The notes under the pieces are model-generated. The model had not been told where the DNA came from, did not search any database, and saw nothing but the letters and a program-made list of their open reading frames with translations. From the NCBI GenBank assembly GCA_914767715.1, contig OU612073.1:13144001-13208000 (forward strand): 64,000 bases of DNA, read 5' to 3'. Source of the DNA: Membranipora membranacea (taxonomy: Eukaryota; Bryozoa; Gymnolaemata; Cheilostomatida; Membraniporidae). Positions 35,304-48,000 of this stretch are shown here, piece after piece (the first letter of the stretch is position 1; each line of letters starts with the position of its first letter). Made by a program: the position numbers and the translations under genes.

Positions 35304-38300
35304 TCAGATCTTATATTTAGATTTACGCTGGACGACTGGTGCCCCCTTCATCGGTGAGCTCACAGCAGTAGTGGTAAGTCTTAGATTGTCAAGTACAAAG
35401 TTTTTTCTGTCAGATCGTTCAATGATACCTTTAGCAGTTTTAGACGCTTGAGATCTGGGTGGGGTGTAGTCGGGTAGGGTACCTATGACATCATACGTCC
35501 ACTGCATATCACACGTCTGTTATAAAATAATATATATACATATATATATATATATATGAATAACATAATTAAATATAATATAATTTTGCCAGCAAATAGT
35601 GGAGGTAGAGTCAGCTCATGTTAACCGACGTATTTGTCATGGTTATATCAAACTACTGATTTGTGAATGTATAAAGCAACTATATCTCTAGTTGAAGGGC
35701 AAATCAACAACTCCATTTTTGTATAGAATATTTAAACTTAGTGGGAACCCATCCATTGCGATATTAGTTACATATACAATCTAATTTATTATAGCCGATC
35801 GGCTAATCTTTATCAGATCGTAACTAAGTCAAATTTAAATCTATAGTTTCAACTCAAAAAACACTTATTCACATTTCTTACCTGTACGACGAGTTTTCCT
35901 CTGTATACTTTGCCGTATTTATTAGGAGTAAAGGATACGATAAGTAGAGTACCCTGATTATCTACGGGTGGTAACTCTCCTGAGCTCGGAGATACTGAGA
36001 ACTCACGATCGCTGGTACCCAGTAAGTATGCCTGATACGATGTAGGTGACCTGCAAATATAAGGTAAGGTAACTCAAAAGGACCTACACAATGCTATTAA
36101 GAAAGACATATATGTCTTCACAATTTAAGATCAAACTGTTTCATATTGTTATTGACCTGACATTTGCTGCAATCCCAGGAATCTCTACCAACAAATACTC
36201 TTTACACGCGATACAATACGACTGAATGAAGCATGATTATTTCAATTTAACAGGAAAATAATAATTATCATAAAAATAATCACAACTGAATTATTATTTA
36301 AGGTGACCAGGGAATAGAGAATACAAATGATAATGAGCGATTTACTTTGTCTGACTGGTTAGCCTGATTCCTACGCTCGAGGTCTTATTTAGACCCGCCG
36401 CCTCCAGTGTTATAGTATCATCAGGTGTAGGCTCTGAGGCTATAAATCTGACAGGGAATTTCCAGATACCTCCAGTAGCAGATTTAATAACCAGCATCAC
36501 ATCATATCTGATAATAAAGATAATTATTTGTTACTATATATATATATGTTTTAATGAATATATAAATATTAAAATATGGGGTGAGGGCCAGTTAATGGAG
36601 AGCAATTTTCAAAATGATTTGAATAAAACTTTCAAAGCACTAGAAGGTTCCACAGTTTTGGTTTGTGTATCAAATTTTAATTGGATCAGTTTTTTTCATA
36701 TCTCAAAAAGCTGAGCTGAGTCAGATTTAATTTGTATGTTTTTGATAGCCAGGTTAATTAACCTCATGATGGTTTGGTAAACAGTTATAATATTTATAAT
36801 ACCTCATCTGAATGTATGGAGCATAGACAATGTTGAACACAAGAGTGACGAGCCCTGATTGGTTGTCTCTTTGCTGCCTGACCAATGAGAGAGCTACACA
36901 GTGTTCTAGAGCTTTCCTCTGCTCAGCCGAGACAAACTCCAGATGGTAGGAGAATTGTTTGGCCACCAAAATACCTAAAAAATAAATAGAATTTCAGGTA
37001 AGTGAGACACAACTAAACAAATTGATGGGTTAAGGACCAACAGATGATGTCAAAAGTACTACAAAGATATGTCTTGGCGACAAGAAAGCTTTATTTACAT
37101 AAATGGTGAGTAGCATATCGTCACCGAACAACTTGCAATACTCATGCATATAAAGTTGATTAAATAAATGGATAGTAAGAGCTGATAAAAAGTTTCTAGA
37201 GATAGAGAATGGTAACCCTGACACGATTTTGAATACAATTTTTTACCATCTGGGTATTTGGGTAAATAGATCAAGATATCCGCATTATCACAGCACGGAA
37301 TCGTACACAGCGTGTTAATTACACCCTATTCTCCACATGGCAAAACATCAACATCAACTGTATCAGTTACAAGCTGTAGTCCTGCCACTAGCCTCGGGCT
37401 TATCGGAGCATCGGTAACTCCCATTGATTGATAATATATATATATAATATATGTCAGTGGTAACTCCCCTAATATTGCATCAGCAATAGTGGCTCTATCA
37501 ATGCTCTTATAAGATTTCCATATCGGATTCCAAGAATCAATATAACCTTTGTTTGTATTTTCCAGTGATAAAGAGAAAGCCAAAAACTGTATTCAGGAAT
37601 TTATACTTCAATATAACATAGCCATGAACTGCAAGGATAGCAACTCAGACACCTAACTACCTAAATACCAAACGAAAAATCTCCATATACATTAAAAATT
37701 AGGCAGTGAAAAGAGTGGAGTTTCGGTTGGAAAAATTTGTTTTTTGATTCAACTGTCTTATCATTTTAGATTTTGCTAAAAATTACACCAAGGGGCGGCA
37801 AGTATGTCAGGATCATGTGTCAAATCATCTCTGCGTGTAGGCACGAGAAATGGAAAACGATGTGGCCTCTCATGTGAAAGGGAGAGGCTAGTTCCTTACC
37901 TTCAGCGACTACCACACCATCAGGTACTGCTGGCTCTCCTCCCTTAGGTGTCACAGCTCGAGCTTTGATTGATCTCGTCTGACCTGCTGCAGAGGGCGCG
38001 ACCCCTGTAAGTGATACCTCTAACCTCTCCTCCACACGACTTCTAGCCTGACACTCCAGTACCGCTGACTTTGCTCCTGGCTCTATAGCCTCAGTCACTC
38101 CGTGTATCGGGTACAACCACTTTATCTCGTACAACTCATCTCGTGGCAAGATTGAAGCCTTGGCACTGCAAATATGATAATATATTGATTTCATCAGATG
38201 TTTGTCGGAGAAAGTTGGGCACCAGAACTCAGCCAGACAAACCAAACATAGGGCAGCATAATTTTTCAAAGTTTATTAACTTTGTTGTAAACAGTTCAGC

Positions 38301-39003
38301 TCAAAAACCCTTTGCAAAACATCGGCTCATAGCTGCATAATATATTTGGTAGGATAAGGTGAGCTGATCACAATCTACAGCTGCCCTGGGGGTTGTTTTT
38401 TCTGAGTGGGCTCCACGGCAGCTACTCTTCTTATCAGATCAGATTTAATTAGATACTGATAAAGTGAAGCAGACGTTAATTATGCTTTTCAGGTTTTGTC
38501 TTCTGGCAATGTTTGGTAATACAAGGAAACTTAGCCAGCACTCTCATGAAGATTGTCGAAACTAAACAAGATGACATATAATTGCGTCATTAAATGCCAT
38601 TGGCAAGGTCAACCGAAAAGTTCTTTGTCCACTGAGGACAGATAAGTATCCAAGAAATGGCATTGCAAAGTATATCATGATCATATGGCAAACAAATTGT
38701 ATTTTGCCCCACAATGAAGAAAAACAAATGCCTTTTCTTTGGGGAGAAATGCACTAACTCACATGTCCTCCGCTTCGTTTAAGGGCAGCGTGTATTTCCA
38801 GCCAGTGCCGTCCAGAGATCTAACGCATACAACACACAAAGCCTCGTACATTCTCATCTCTTCAGGAGCAAATGATATTGGGATCTCTATAGTAGACTTA
38901 GGTCCTATCCTCACAGAGGCTGCTTTCTTCAGTAGAAGTCGGAACGGGGAGTCCGCTGGTAAGTCGGAGGGATGGAAGATCTTATGGTACTGCTGGTCCT
39001 TGT
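35304..39003 (-). CDS. CFAP47: CFAP47 C-terminal exons and stop
   Basis: Exons 39003-38763 (FRLLLKKAASVRIGPKSTIE, SFAPEEMRMYEALCVV), 38165-37900 (YEIKWLYPIHGVTEAIEPGA), 36974-36803 (FSYHLEFVSAEQRKALEHCV), 36507-36346 (TGGIWKFPVRFIASEPTPDD), 36050-35882 (YLLGTSDREFSVSPSSGELP, SFTPNKYGKVYRGKL) and 35516-35304 (MQWTYDVIGTLPDYTPP, basic tail, TGA at 35,304). The IKWLYPIHG and GGIWKFP segments are the strongest CFAP47 hallmarks. The tail after TPP is basic and probably disordered. Confidence 0.93.
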
Positions 39004-42000
39004 CTAAACAAAGATAATATATTTGTAATGGTTGACAAACAATATATTTGTGCCATGCTTGATAACAGTTCGACCAGTAAGATGGTCAGAGATCATGGAT
39101 ATTGATGGTGGGTGCAAGGCAGAGTTTACTGGCTGGCTAAGATTTGAAGCTACACTGAAGAACAGATGTTTTAATATAATGCTAACGTGTTTTGGTGCAT
39201 TAACAGAGTTTGAATAATGTGCATAAGATTGGAAAGATGCTCGGTGGATCATAGATACTAAAGCTACACTAAAATATGACCAGGAATTCCCCAAAACAAA
39301 ATTACCGGCCAGTGGCTGTCCGTCCCAATCTAAAAAGAGTTAGTTTAACATCGGTGAGGAAATTTGAACAAACTAACAAACAAATTTTGAGAAGGAGAAG
39401 TAGGAAGTCTTAACTAGTCAGTTGATGCGTATTAGTCAGAGGGAATTTTGTCTGATTACCATAAATGGATTTACCAGCGAAGCGGCGTGTCTGCTTAAAT
39501 CCTTGTTCGCTCACACCACCGCAAAGATGTTTGAATGGGGAGCCTTGATCTAAAGCAGAGCATTCAGCGAAGCGAGCGACTTTCTTGCTAGCTGGAAAGT
39601 TTGGTATGTTAGGAAGCGGTCCGGATGCATTTTGGGAGAAGTTTCTGTATGGGTGCTCGTATGCGGCTGAAGAGCGAGCATGCTGCCCAGCAGCATAGCC
39701 GTGAGTAGGTGGGCTGTACAAGGTTTGATTTTCAACCTGCACATTATCATAGTAATCGTTTATAGAGAAATACTTCGGCGCGACTTTCACATAATCTGTA
39801 GGCAAATCATAAACCTGTACATAGTAGTTGGATGAAGCCTCACTTTGCTTGGATTTGTATGATGGTAGAGGTTTAGTAGGATGAGACCGGCAGTCATAGC
39901 TATTCTCGCAGACCCTCATGAGTCCCGGCAAAATATCATGGTTAGAGCAATCACTTGCGCATGTGCTTCCTCTATCCTGTGGTTTAGAACTTGGTTGTTG
40001 GCACGCTAGTTTGGTGGTTGTGGTGAAGGAGGTGTGATGATCAATGATGAATGGATGTTTGCCCGGATCTGGGTTTGACAAAGTAAAAACTCAGAATATA
40101 ATCAATGAGATGAACAATAATAATTATGATGGAGGAAAGAGACAGAGAAAAGAAGTGAAATAGAATGCTGGCAATTAAGCCAAGCTTAATTCATGGTCCA
40201 GCACTAGGAGTTATCCCCTCAACTGACTGTATTAGTAGTGTAGGTGAGAATGATGAGCTTATGATAGATTGAGTGTCAAATATAGAGAGAGATAGGCAGG
40301 AACCTCAAAACGACATAGCATTGAAGTTTGATTAAATAAAAATGATGCAGATAAAAGTCAAATCAGTTAACAAAGTTCACGTTTCTATAATACTTACCAG
40401 TGAGCACAACGTCGACAGAGACAGCACAATCTAGAGGATTTCTGAATGGTATGATGACTGTAGTGTTAGCTCCAGCTGGAGCACTCAGGCTAACAGGCTC
40501 CTGAGGTTGGGGGAGGGTACCCTTACCAGTCACAGTGAATACCCATTCACCAAACTACAACAGAGTATAAATAATCTGAGATATTGAGGCTTGCAGTTGG
40601 TAAACATGGGGCCATTTCCAAATTTCCTTGAATCATCATAATTCTGATTGACATAACATATGACGTCGTGAATATATATTCTTTTAACATTATTATTATT
40701 ATAGCATCATTATTTCATCATTTTATATCTCAGGACTTCATTTCATACAGAAAAGGCCGTCATCTTGAACCCAGATTTAAACCTGAGAAAATCTAAATCT
40801 TTCGTCTAAAATCAGTAGGTACTCAAAGTAGATTTTATGTCTTGAAAAAGGAAAAGTGAAATATCCATGTATGCGGAATTTACATCACAGGATGGAAAAC
40901 TTAAGTTGAGTACAGCTTGAGTACCCAGGCAGATTTGTCCAGGGGGTAAATTGCTCACACGCTCAAATGGATGAAGTTTTCTTCGATTTATCTACACGTG
41001 AGTTGCTTCCATCCCACTGCTACCACGCCGGCAACTTTAGTAGGGGGAGCAACTCCAAATGCAGAGAAATTGGACTAAACTTCATCCACTATCAACCATG
41101 ATAGATCGCACCACTATTTTCCTGATCGAAGCGCCTAAGTTTTCAAGCTGAGTTGATTACTTCATAACAACCTTAACTTTGTGATACAAGTTATTCTATG
41201 AGGGTGTTATGGAATGTACAACTGCATTGCTTGAGATCTAATGCTGCTATATCAACCAATCCCCAAATTCAACTTTGCCACAGGTTTGAGGAGGGTGGTT
41301 GATAGAAATGGCTCAGCAGTTCCAGAAATACAGATTTGGCCCTCAAGCTAACAATAACAATATCAATGATCAAACCACACAAATAATAGGGGAAAAGAAA
41401 CGCAAGAAACACTCATCCTTTCTTGATAAACTTGAAGAACGTGACTTACATGTTTACGTCCCATATCATCGCACTAATAATCAACCCAACAATGTCAAAT
41501 CATTGGGTTCTTTCTAATATAGACAAGCCATTCAAGAGATGCATTTGCACAAATTCAGTCCGACAATGGCGGCCTTAATAAAGGGGTGGTACTGGTGTTG
41601 TAACTGTTTTCCTCGTTGAGATAAATGCAGTGAAACGTTAAATTGAAATTGAGGACAGTAAACAGTTTGAACTTTGCACAGAACATTCAAACAGCCACAC
41701 ATTCGTGAGACACTCAAAACATATTGTTAACTTATGTATGGAAAGTTTTAAAACTAAATTCCTAGAAGACATTTTGACATACCTCTTCACTGTGGAATGT
41801 AATCTTGGCTCTATGATCAGCCTCTCCCAGTGAGGAAGGCATGAAGTTGAGTGGTACTTCGACTGTAGCGCCTGGTTTGATAGCGATTGGCCTCTGGTCA
41901 TCTCTCTCGAGTGAGAAGTTATTGGCGTTTGAGATTGTTGGTACAAACTCCAGGGTCCTATCTGTAGGATTAGTCAGTGATATTGACTGCTGTGTCCATC

Positions 42001-45000
42001 TGAAGTATGAAGACAATGAAAATATGGTTTATGGTCTAATAAAATTAGAATGACAAACATTAGATCAATTCTCATCAATATTGGAGTTATCTATCCACAA
42101 AATTTAAATGGCAAGCTATTAGCTGTTAACTAACCAGCAAAAACTTATAAACTACATGAAAATTTGATATATGTATATTCATATAAAACAAGCTGACCAC
42201 TTGCGACATTATAACTAGTATTCATCATTAGGCAGTGGGTTTATCAAAAATACATGGGCGTTGTCTACTTACAAAATTTGTAATAGAGGATAACTTTTGA
42301 TTTAGTTAAATTATTTTGCCCTAATTAATTATTAATACTTTTATTGGCACTTTTTAGCAAATCGAGTGAAATCTTTCCACAAGAAGCTGATGAATGTGAG
42401 ATTTGTCAATTATGGTTTATTTTTCATGAGCAAGGACATTCAATTAATAGGTAAAAACATTAATTGACAAAATAAGTAAAAAAAGACTGAGTGAAAAACT
42501 TTGCTCTCTAGTAAGACGGTTTCTCCACTAACCTTCCAAGCTCGCAGACCATCTGCTTGAGATTTGAGATGGAAGGATTCTCAGCAATCAGGTCGATGTC
42601 GTACCAGAATTCTCCTGTCGCATCATGATAGAAGATAATACTACCCTTTGTCTCTCCGATACACGTCGGGAAAAACACCAACTCATACGCTGCTTTTCCT
42701 ACATTAAAAAAAACAATATGACATCAAGTAACGTCACACTAGGGAAAAAAAGGGTTTTAGATCTGTTTTTGCTACCCATTCTATGTCTATGTCACAAAGA
42801 GAAGAGAATAATCAGAGCTTTTCTCACCAACGAAATGCTCCATCCAATTTCCTTGCAACATCCAAAATCTTCCAAACTTGTCAATTTGAGTGTGCTACAA
42901 CGTATAATGCGTTACCATTACCCATTCTAGACAAAAACATGAGGGCCTGAAAAGAAGGTTTACACATCAATACTAGCATAAAACTCTGGGGTAAATCTTC
43001 TCTCAGGTAAAGTTGACTTACCCTTTGCTGGTACAATTATCTGATTATCACCGGACAGTCCCATACCATGTATCTCTACTTCTAGCTTAATGTCTGTATC
43101 TGTTGGATTGTTAACACCTATCTCAACAATTGCTCGCTTCTGTAACCATTATATAGAGATAAATATATCATGTTAATTACAAGTGAATTCAATACTTTTG
43201 AATTGTATTGAATCGTAAAGTGATCTCAAAATGTAAGTTTAGCCTGGAAACTGCAAAGTGGTACCATTGACCTATACTTACTAGGATATCCAGACCACAG
43301 CATTACTGGATATTCATCACATTTAAGACGTAATGGTCAAAACACATTTAGAGGTTGTCACCTCAGAAGTTTGCACAACTTCGGCATTTTAAACATGTAT
43401 GTCGACATCCTCCTGAACTGATCCTCAGCAGTTTGTTCAGCAGAGTGCAGAGCGGTTTGCATGATGACACATTGCTATCATATAAGCCTCAGCGGATTCT
43501 CAAAGGATTAATGTGTATTTTAAATCTGAGGTTGAGATCTGAGGCTGCGGTTGCAGCCGCTGTTTATGTTCTTGGACCATAATAAGAGAGTAAACGTTAC
43601 ACATACCTGACAGTTGCACTTGATGGAGATATTTCTCTCCGGAGGTGCTGGAGCGATATCACATGACGTACCGTACCAGACCTTGTATCCATTATACTCA
43701 TCATCCTCATTATCAGATCCTACTATCTCATCACCATCAGAGTCATACTGACTGTTAATAACATGAGAACAGCAGGGTGTCATCAATGTAATGCAACACG
43801 GAAGAATTTATAAGTAGAAGTGTTCACCGTTGTTCTAGGGACTTCTGTTGATTTACCCGTGATATCGATTTTATTTTTTGTAGGTGGGCATGTATTTTTT
43901 TGTATTAATTAATTATTGAAAACTATATTGATGCAATGATATAAATTGTAAATTATTGTCAATTATGAAGATTTTAGATGGTGAAGTGGTTTGGTTTTTT
44001 AAATCATTCAGACACGGAATATCAAATCATAGTTTTTTCATACTGACTGATATTTTAACGCCTAACTAAAGTAAGATTTGACCAGATGATAGAGAGAACG
44101 AGAGAGAGAGAGGACAGACATTAACTTAAAATAGAGGGAGAGAACATGGAATCAGCAACAGAACTAAGAGCAAGAGCAGAACCAGTTGGTAATTACAGGA
44201 AAATGTAGTCTTTTCTTAACATCTGATAAAGGCTTTGTCTGCTCGGAGGAACAGACTGCAGATCCCTAGAGGACAGAGGAGACAACTTAATGATTAGTCT
44301 AAGATTTCAGACTGTCATTTGTGGCAAAAACTTGAGATATTGCAACCGTAAAACACAATCGTGTTGAGATCTTTAGTGATCAATCAGCCAAAAGGCTTTG
44401 AGCCATCTTGCCAAGCTTTTCAAGGCAGGTTAGAATTAGATTGTAAATAATAATAGATGAGCTTGCATTGTAGACTGAATTTTAGTGAAGTTAGTATATA
44501 ATGAACTTGGAACAAGGATGATGAGATACTCCAGTAGTGATCATAGATGTATGAGCGAAGGCAATAGGCCATGTTAAAGGTGTTTGCTGTAATGCAGTGT
44601 TAGGTCAACGGTAATATCATTAATATTAACTTAATGTCCCTGTCGCATTGTTGAAATGATATTTATGAGCGTACAAGGTTAGATATTTTTGAACTTAAAG
44701 AGCATGCTACAGAAATAATGCTTACCGAAACCTTTCTATACCAAGGTCACTCAAAAAATCAACATAAGGATCTCATAATCAAAGCCAATGAATGTTTTGT
44801 AGCCTGACTGATGTTCACAAGAGGAAACAAGGATGAGCGAATATCAAGTTTGAAGTCAGAGGCAAAAAAGAAGATAGAGCAACGTATTTTATGACTAATT
44901 CTGTGGCCAATAGCCCAAAATGATGTCTTTGCAGGCTGGATCTGAGGATCACTGGGAAAAGAGAAGGCAGCGCAATTTCATCAGAGTAAAATAGTTAAGA

Positions 45001-48000
45001 AGTACTCACACTAATGGATTTTTGCCGGCTACAAATGAGACAACTCCGTTGAATTTCCCTCTTCTTCTAGGCAGAGCTGTGAGCTCGTATTTTCCGAGTT
45101 GTCCCTCCAGCACTGTGAGAACAGGCTTACCACCAAGGAAGGATAGATCTGTCTCCACCTACAGTCATATTATCAATTGATAAAGACAACTTACTTAATG
45201 ATTGACAAAAAGTTTAGTTTATTAATATTTGACCAAATATGAAAAAAGCCCCATTAGTATTGGATCATGACTGAAACTATGCTCTGTAACTAAAGTTATC
45301 ATAGTTTTGGTTCACAAATAGAAATGTATTGGTATTTTTTGCAGGTGGCTGAAAACAGAGTGCGGCAAGTGTCACTAGTGTTACAAGTGACACAAGTGTC
45401 ACAAGTTCCACATACAATGTTACTTACCCTGTAGACGAGTTTCTTCTTGGTGACATTAGGTACATCGATCACTCTGGACCACGGTCTGTTCACTGCCCCC
45501 TTAATCATGATCTTATCTAGTGGGAGGGGCTCAGTGGATTTCCCGATTAGGTCGAATGTGTGCTCATGACAGTCTGCTTTGTTTTCGAGAATGAGGCTGC
45601 CATCGATTTCTGCCTCGTAGGCAGGTCGGAATGTGAGAGGGTATGTGGTCATCTGCATAGCTTTGGCAATAATTGATGGTGGTCCAAAGAAACCCATACC
45701 TTAAAAAAAACCAAAAAACCTTAAGTATCCTTAACTTGACAAGATTTATAAATTGATGAAAAGTTCATGGAACTATTGTAGTAGGGAATCAACATGAAAT
45801 CTTTGAGTATGTCTATGTCATGTATTTACATAGTTTGGGCCACCCAGACTCTGCCCCGCCTGACGTTCCCCTATCGGGAAAGCATTTATATTTCTGTGTT
45901 GTAACAAGATATATTAAAGCATATATACAAAGAACATAATTATGTAGAGAATCGATTTCAGACTTACCTTGAATGATAGCTTCAAGGTACCAGTCGTGTT
46001 TACTTGTATTAATGATAGGTATATTCTGTATAACACTCTGGTGTACTGGAGCGCTCAACTCTATCTGTGCGCTGAGAATGGAATAATGAGAAACAGTACA
46101 AGCAAATTATGAAAATAGTCACAGGTATTTTCACCTCATATTTAACAGTTCAAAAATATACCAATGCAAAAGCGTCTGGCTGTTATAAGCTAAAAATTGT
46201 GTTATCAACTTCAATGCTTTTATTTAAACCAATATTTTAGTGAACTGATGAAACTAAGCCAAACATAGGGGGGGGGGGGGGATTGTTTATGTTGTTATTA
46301 TTACCGCTGCAAGCTATAATGATGTATGAAAATAATATTATGTCGTTTTCATGTAAAAGGAGGGGGGTAACAACACTTTAACACCGCATGACATATTATG
46401 ATGACGAAGAAAACTAAGTAATATTGTTATATAATCACAGGAGTTGACTGTATTAAGTAATGAGAGTTACCTGCAGCCAGGAGGGTTGACTGTACACTCT
46501 ACTTGATAGACTCTGATATCATCCGCTGCCTCCAGTATAATCTTACACGGATAATGTCCAGATTTCTCGGCGGTGAATTTAATCGGTAACTCGATCGTTC
46601 CGTCATCCAACACCATACCTACAAAACATCAACAAAAATAGACCATTATTACCAATCAAATAAGTATCAATAGCAATGAGGTACCAGATTCCGAATAGAT
46701 TCACTGCCAAGACAGGCAATGCATGACACCATGAGTCAACCATAAGCTTTCAGTATTAGGATAAAAGAAAGAATTATTATTGACGATGGCAGGGTTGGAA
46801 GCAGCAAATGACGACATAACGTAGAGCAGAGTTTAACACAGGTTTGCAATTGCACTCCACTGGAAGCACCCCTATTTGACTTTGATTATTTGCATGAGGG
46901 CTGTTTGTTTTCTTTGAATTTCTGATTGAAAAAGGGACCAAACTTTCGACCATATTAGGGGTACTCTGTTTGTTACATCACCCCAAGGGGTATTTATCAG
47001 CAGAGCAGATTTAAAGGAGCGACAGAAAGAATGATTTACCCTTGTAGAAACCTACAGTAGAGTTGAAAATTTGTCAGATCAAGTGAACATATATGTTACA
47101 GAGGATAGCTAATAAAAAGAGACAGGAGACAGGGACAAGACCATTAAACATTTACAGATCTTTTGTGGTGAGAATCTTACCAACATCATCTGCATTCACA
47201 GAAAAAATAAATTCAAACAAAATCACATATGGCCAGCCTTTCTCCAAATAACTTTTATCTGGATTGACTAAGTTAAAGGTTAGAAATTTCAAACTACCAA
47301 TAAAGTTAGTGAAACTTTCATCAAACTATCAAAACTGTTTGATCAGAAGCAACTACATGCACTTGAAATTCGCTTAGTCTAACTAAAGCTAACAATTCAG
47401 CTACAGAAAATCAGGACTTAATCACATGCATCATCATGTTATGGGAACTCTATCTATACCTGTCTTTAACCGCTGACCAGTCGCCACTAAAACAGGATTC
47501 AAAATTTCACATTTGGATCTGAGAACTTGTCTCTTACACACATCAGACTACTAGTGTTATAAATAGCCTATAACCTTTGGCTTTCAATTAAAAACAGACA
47601 GAAATTGCTATCTGACCCCTTACTCAGTTGCTGGAGTCTTGATCATGTATCGCCCACTCATTGATAGAACTATATACATACTGAGTGAGCAATTTGGAAA
47701 TGATTTTGTCCAATTGAAAGACCAAATGAGCGAAAACTTTCAGCGAAGTGATCGTTATAATTCGCTTTCCAACAGCATTGCTCATTCTAATTGAAAGACC
47801 CCCAGCAATATAGACACTCGGCAATGGGCTTCTCCTTCTATCACAATAATATTCTCCAGTTTCGTTGGTTCACTGAGATTTAATGGAGAATCAACCCCTA
47901 GCGCAGTGAATTCATTGATATAAATAAAATGTTCACATAGGAAGGTAGAATACATACCTCCGTTATTGCCGGAGCTTGCAGCGTTCTGCTTATTCTGAAG

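Noticed and set aside
37326-37583. 85-codon minus-strand frame in a CFAP47 intron
   Set aside because: The flanking exons (38165-37900 and 36974-36803) already join in frame, and this frame has no ASH-like features or matching splice phases.
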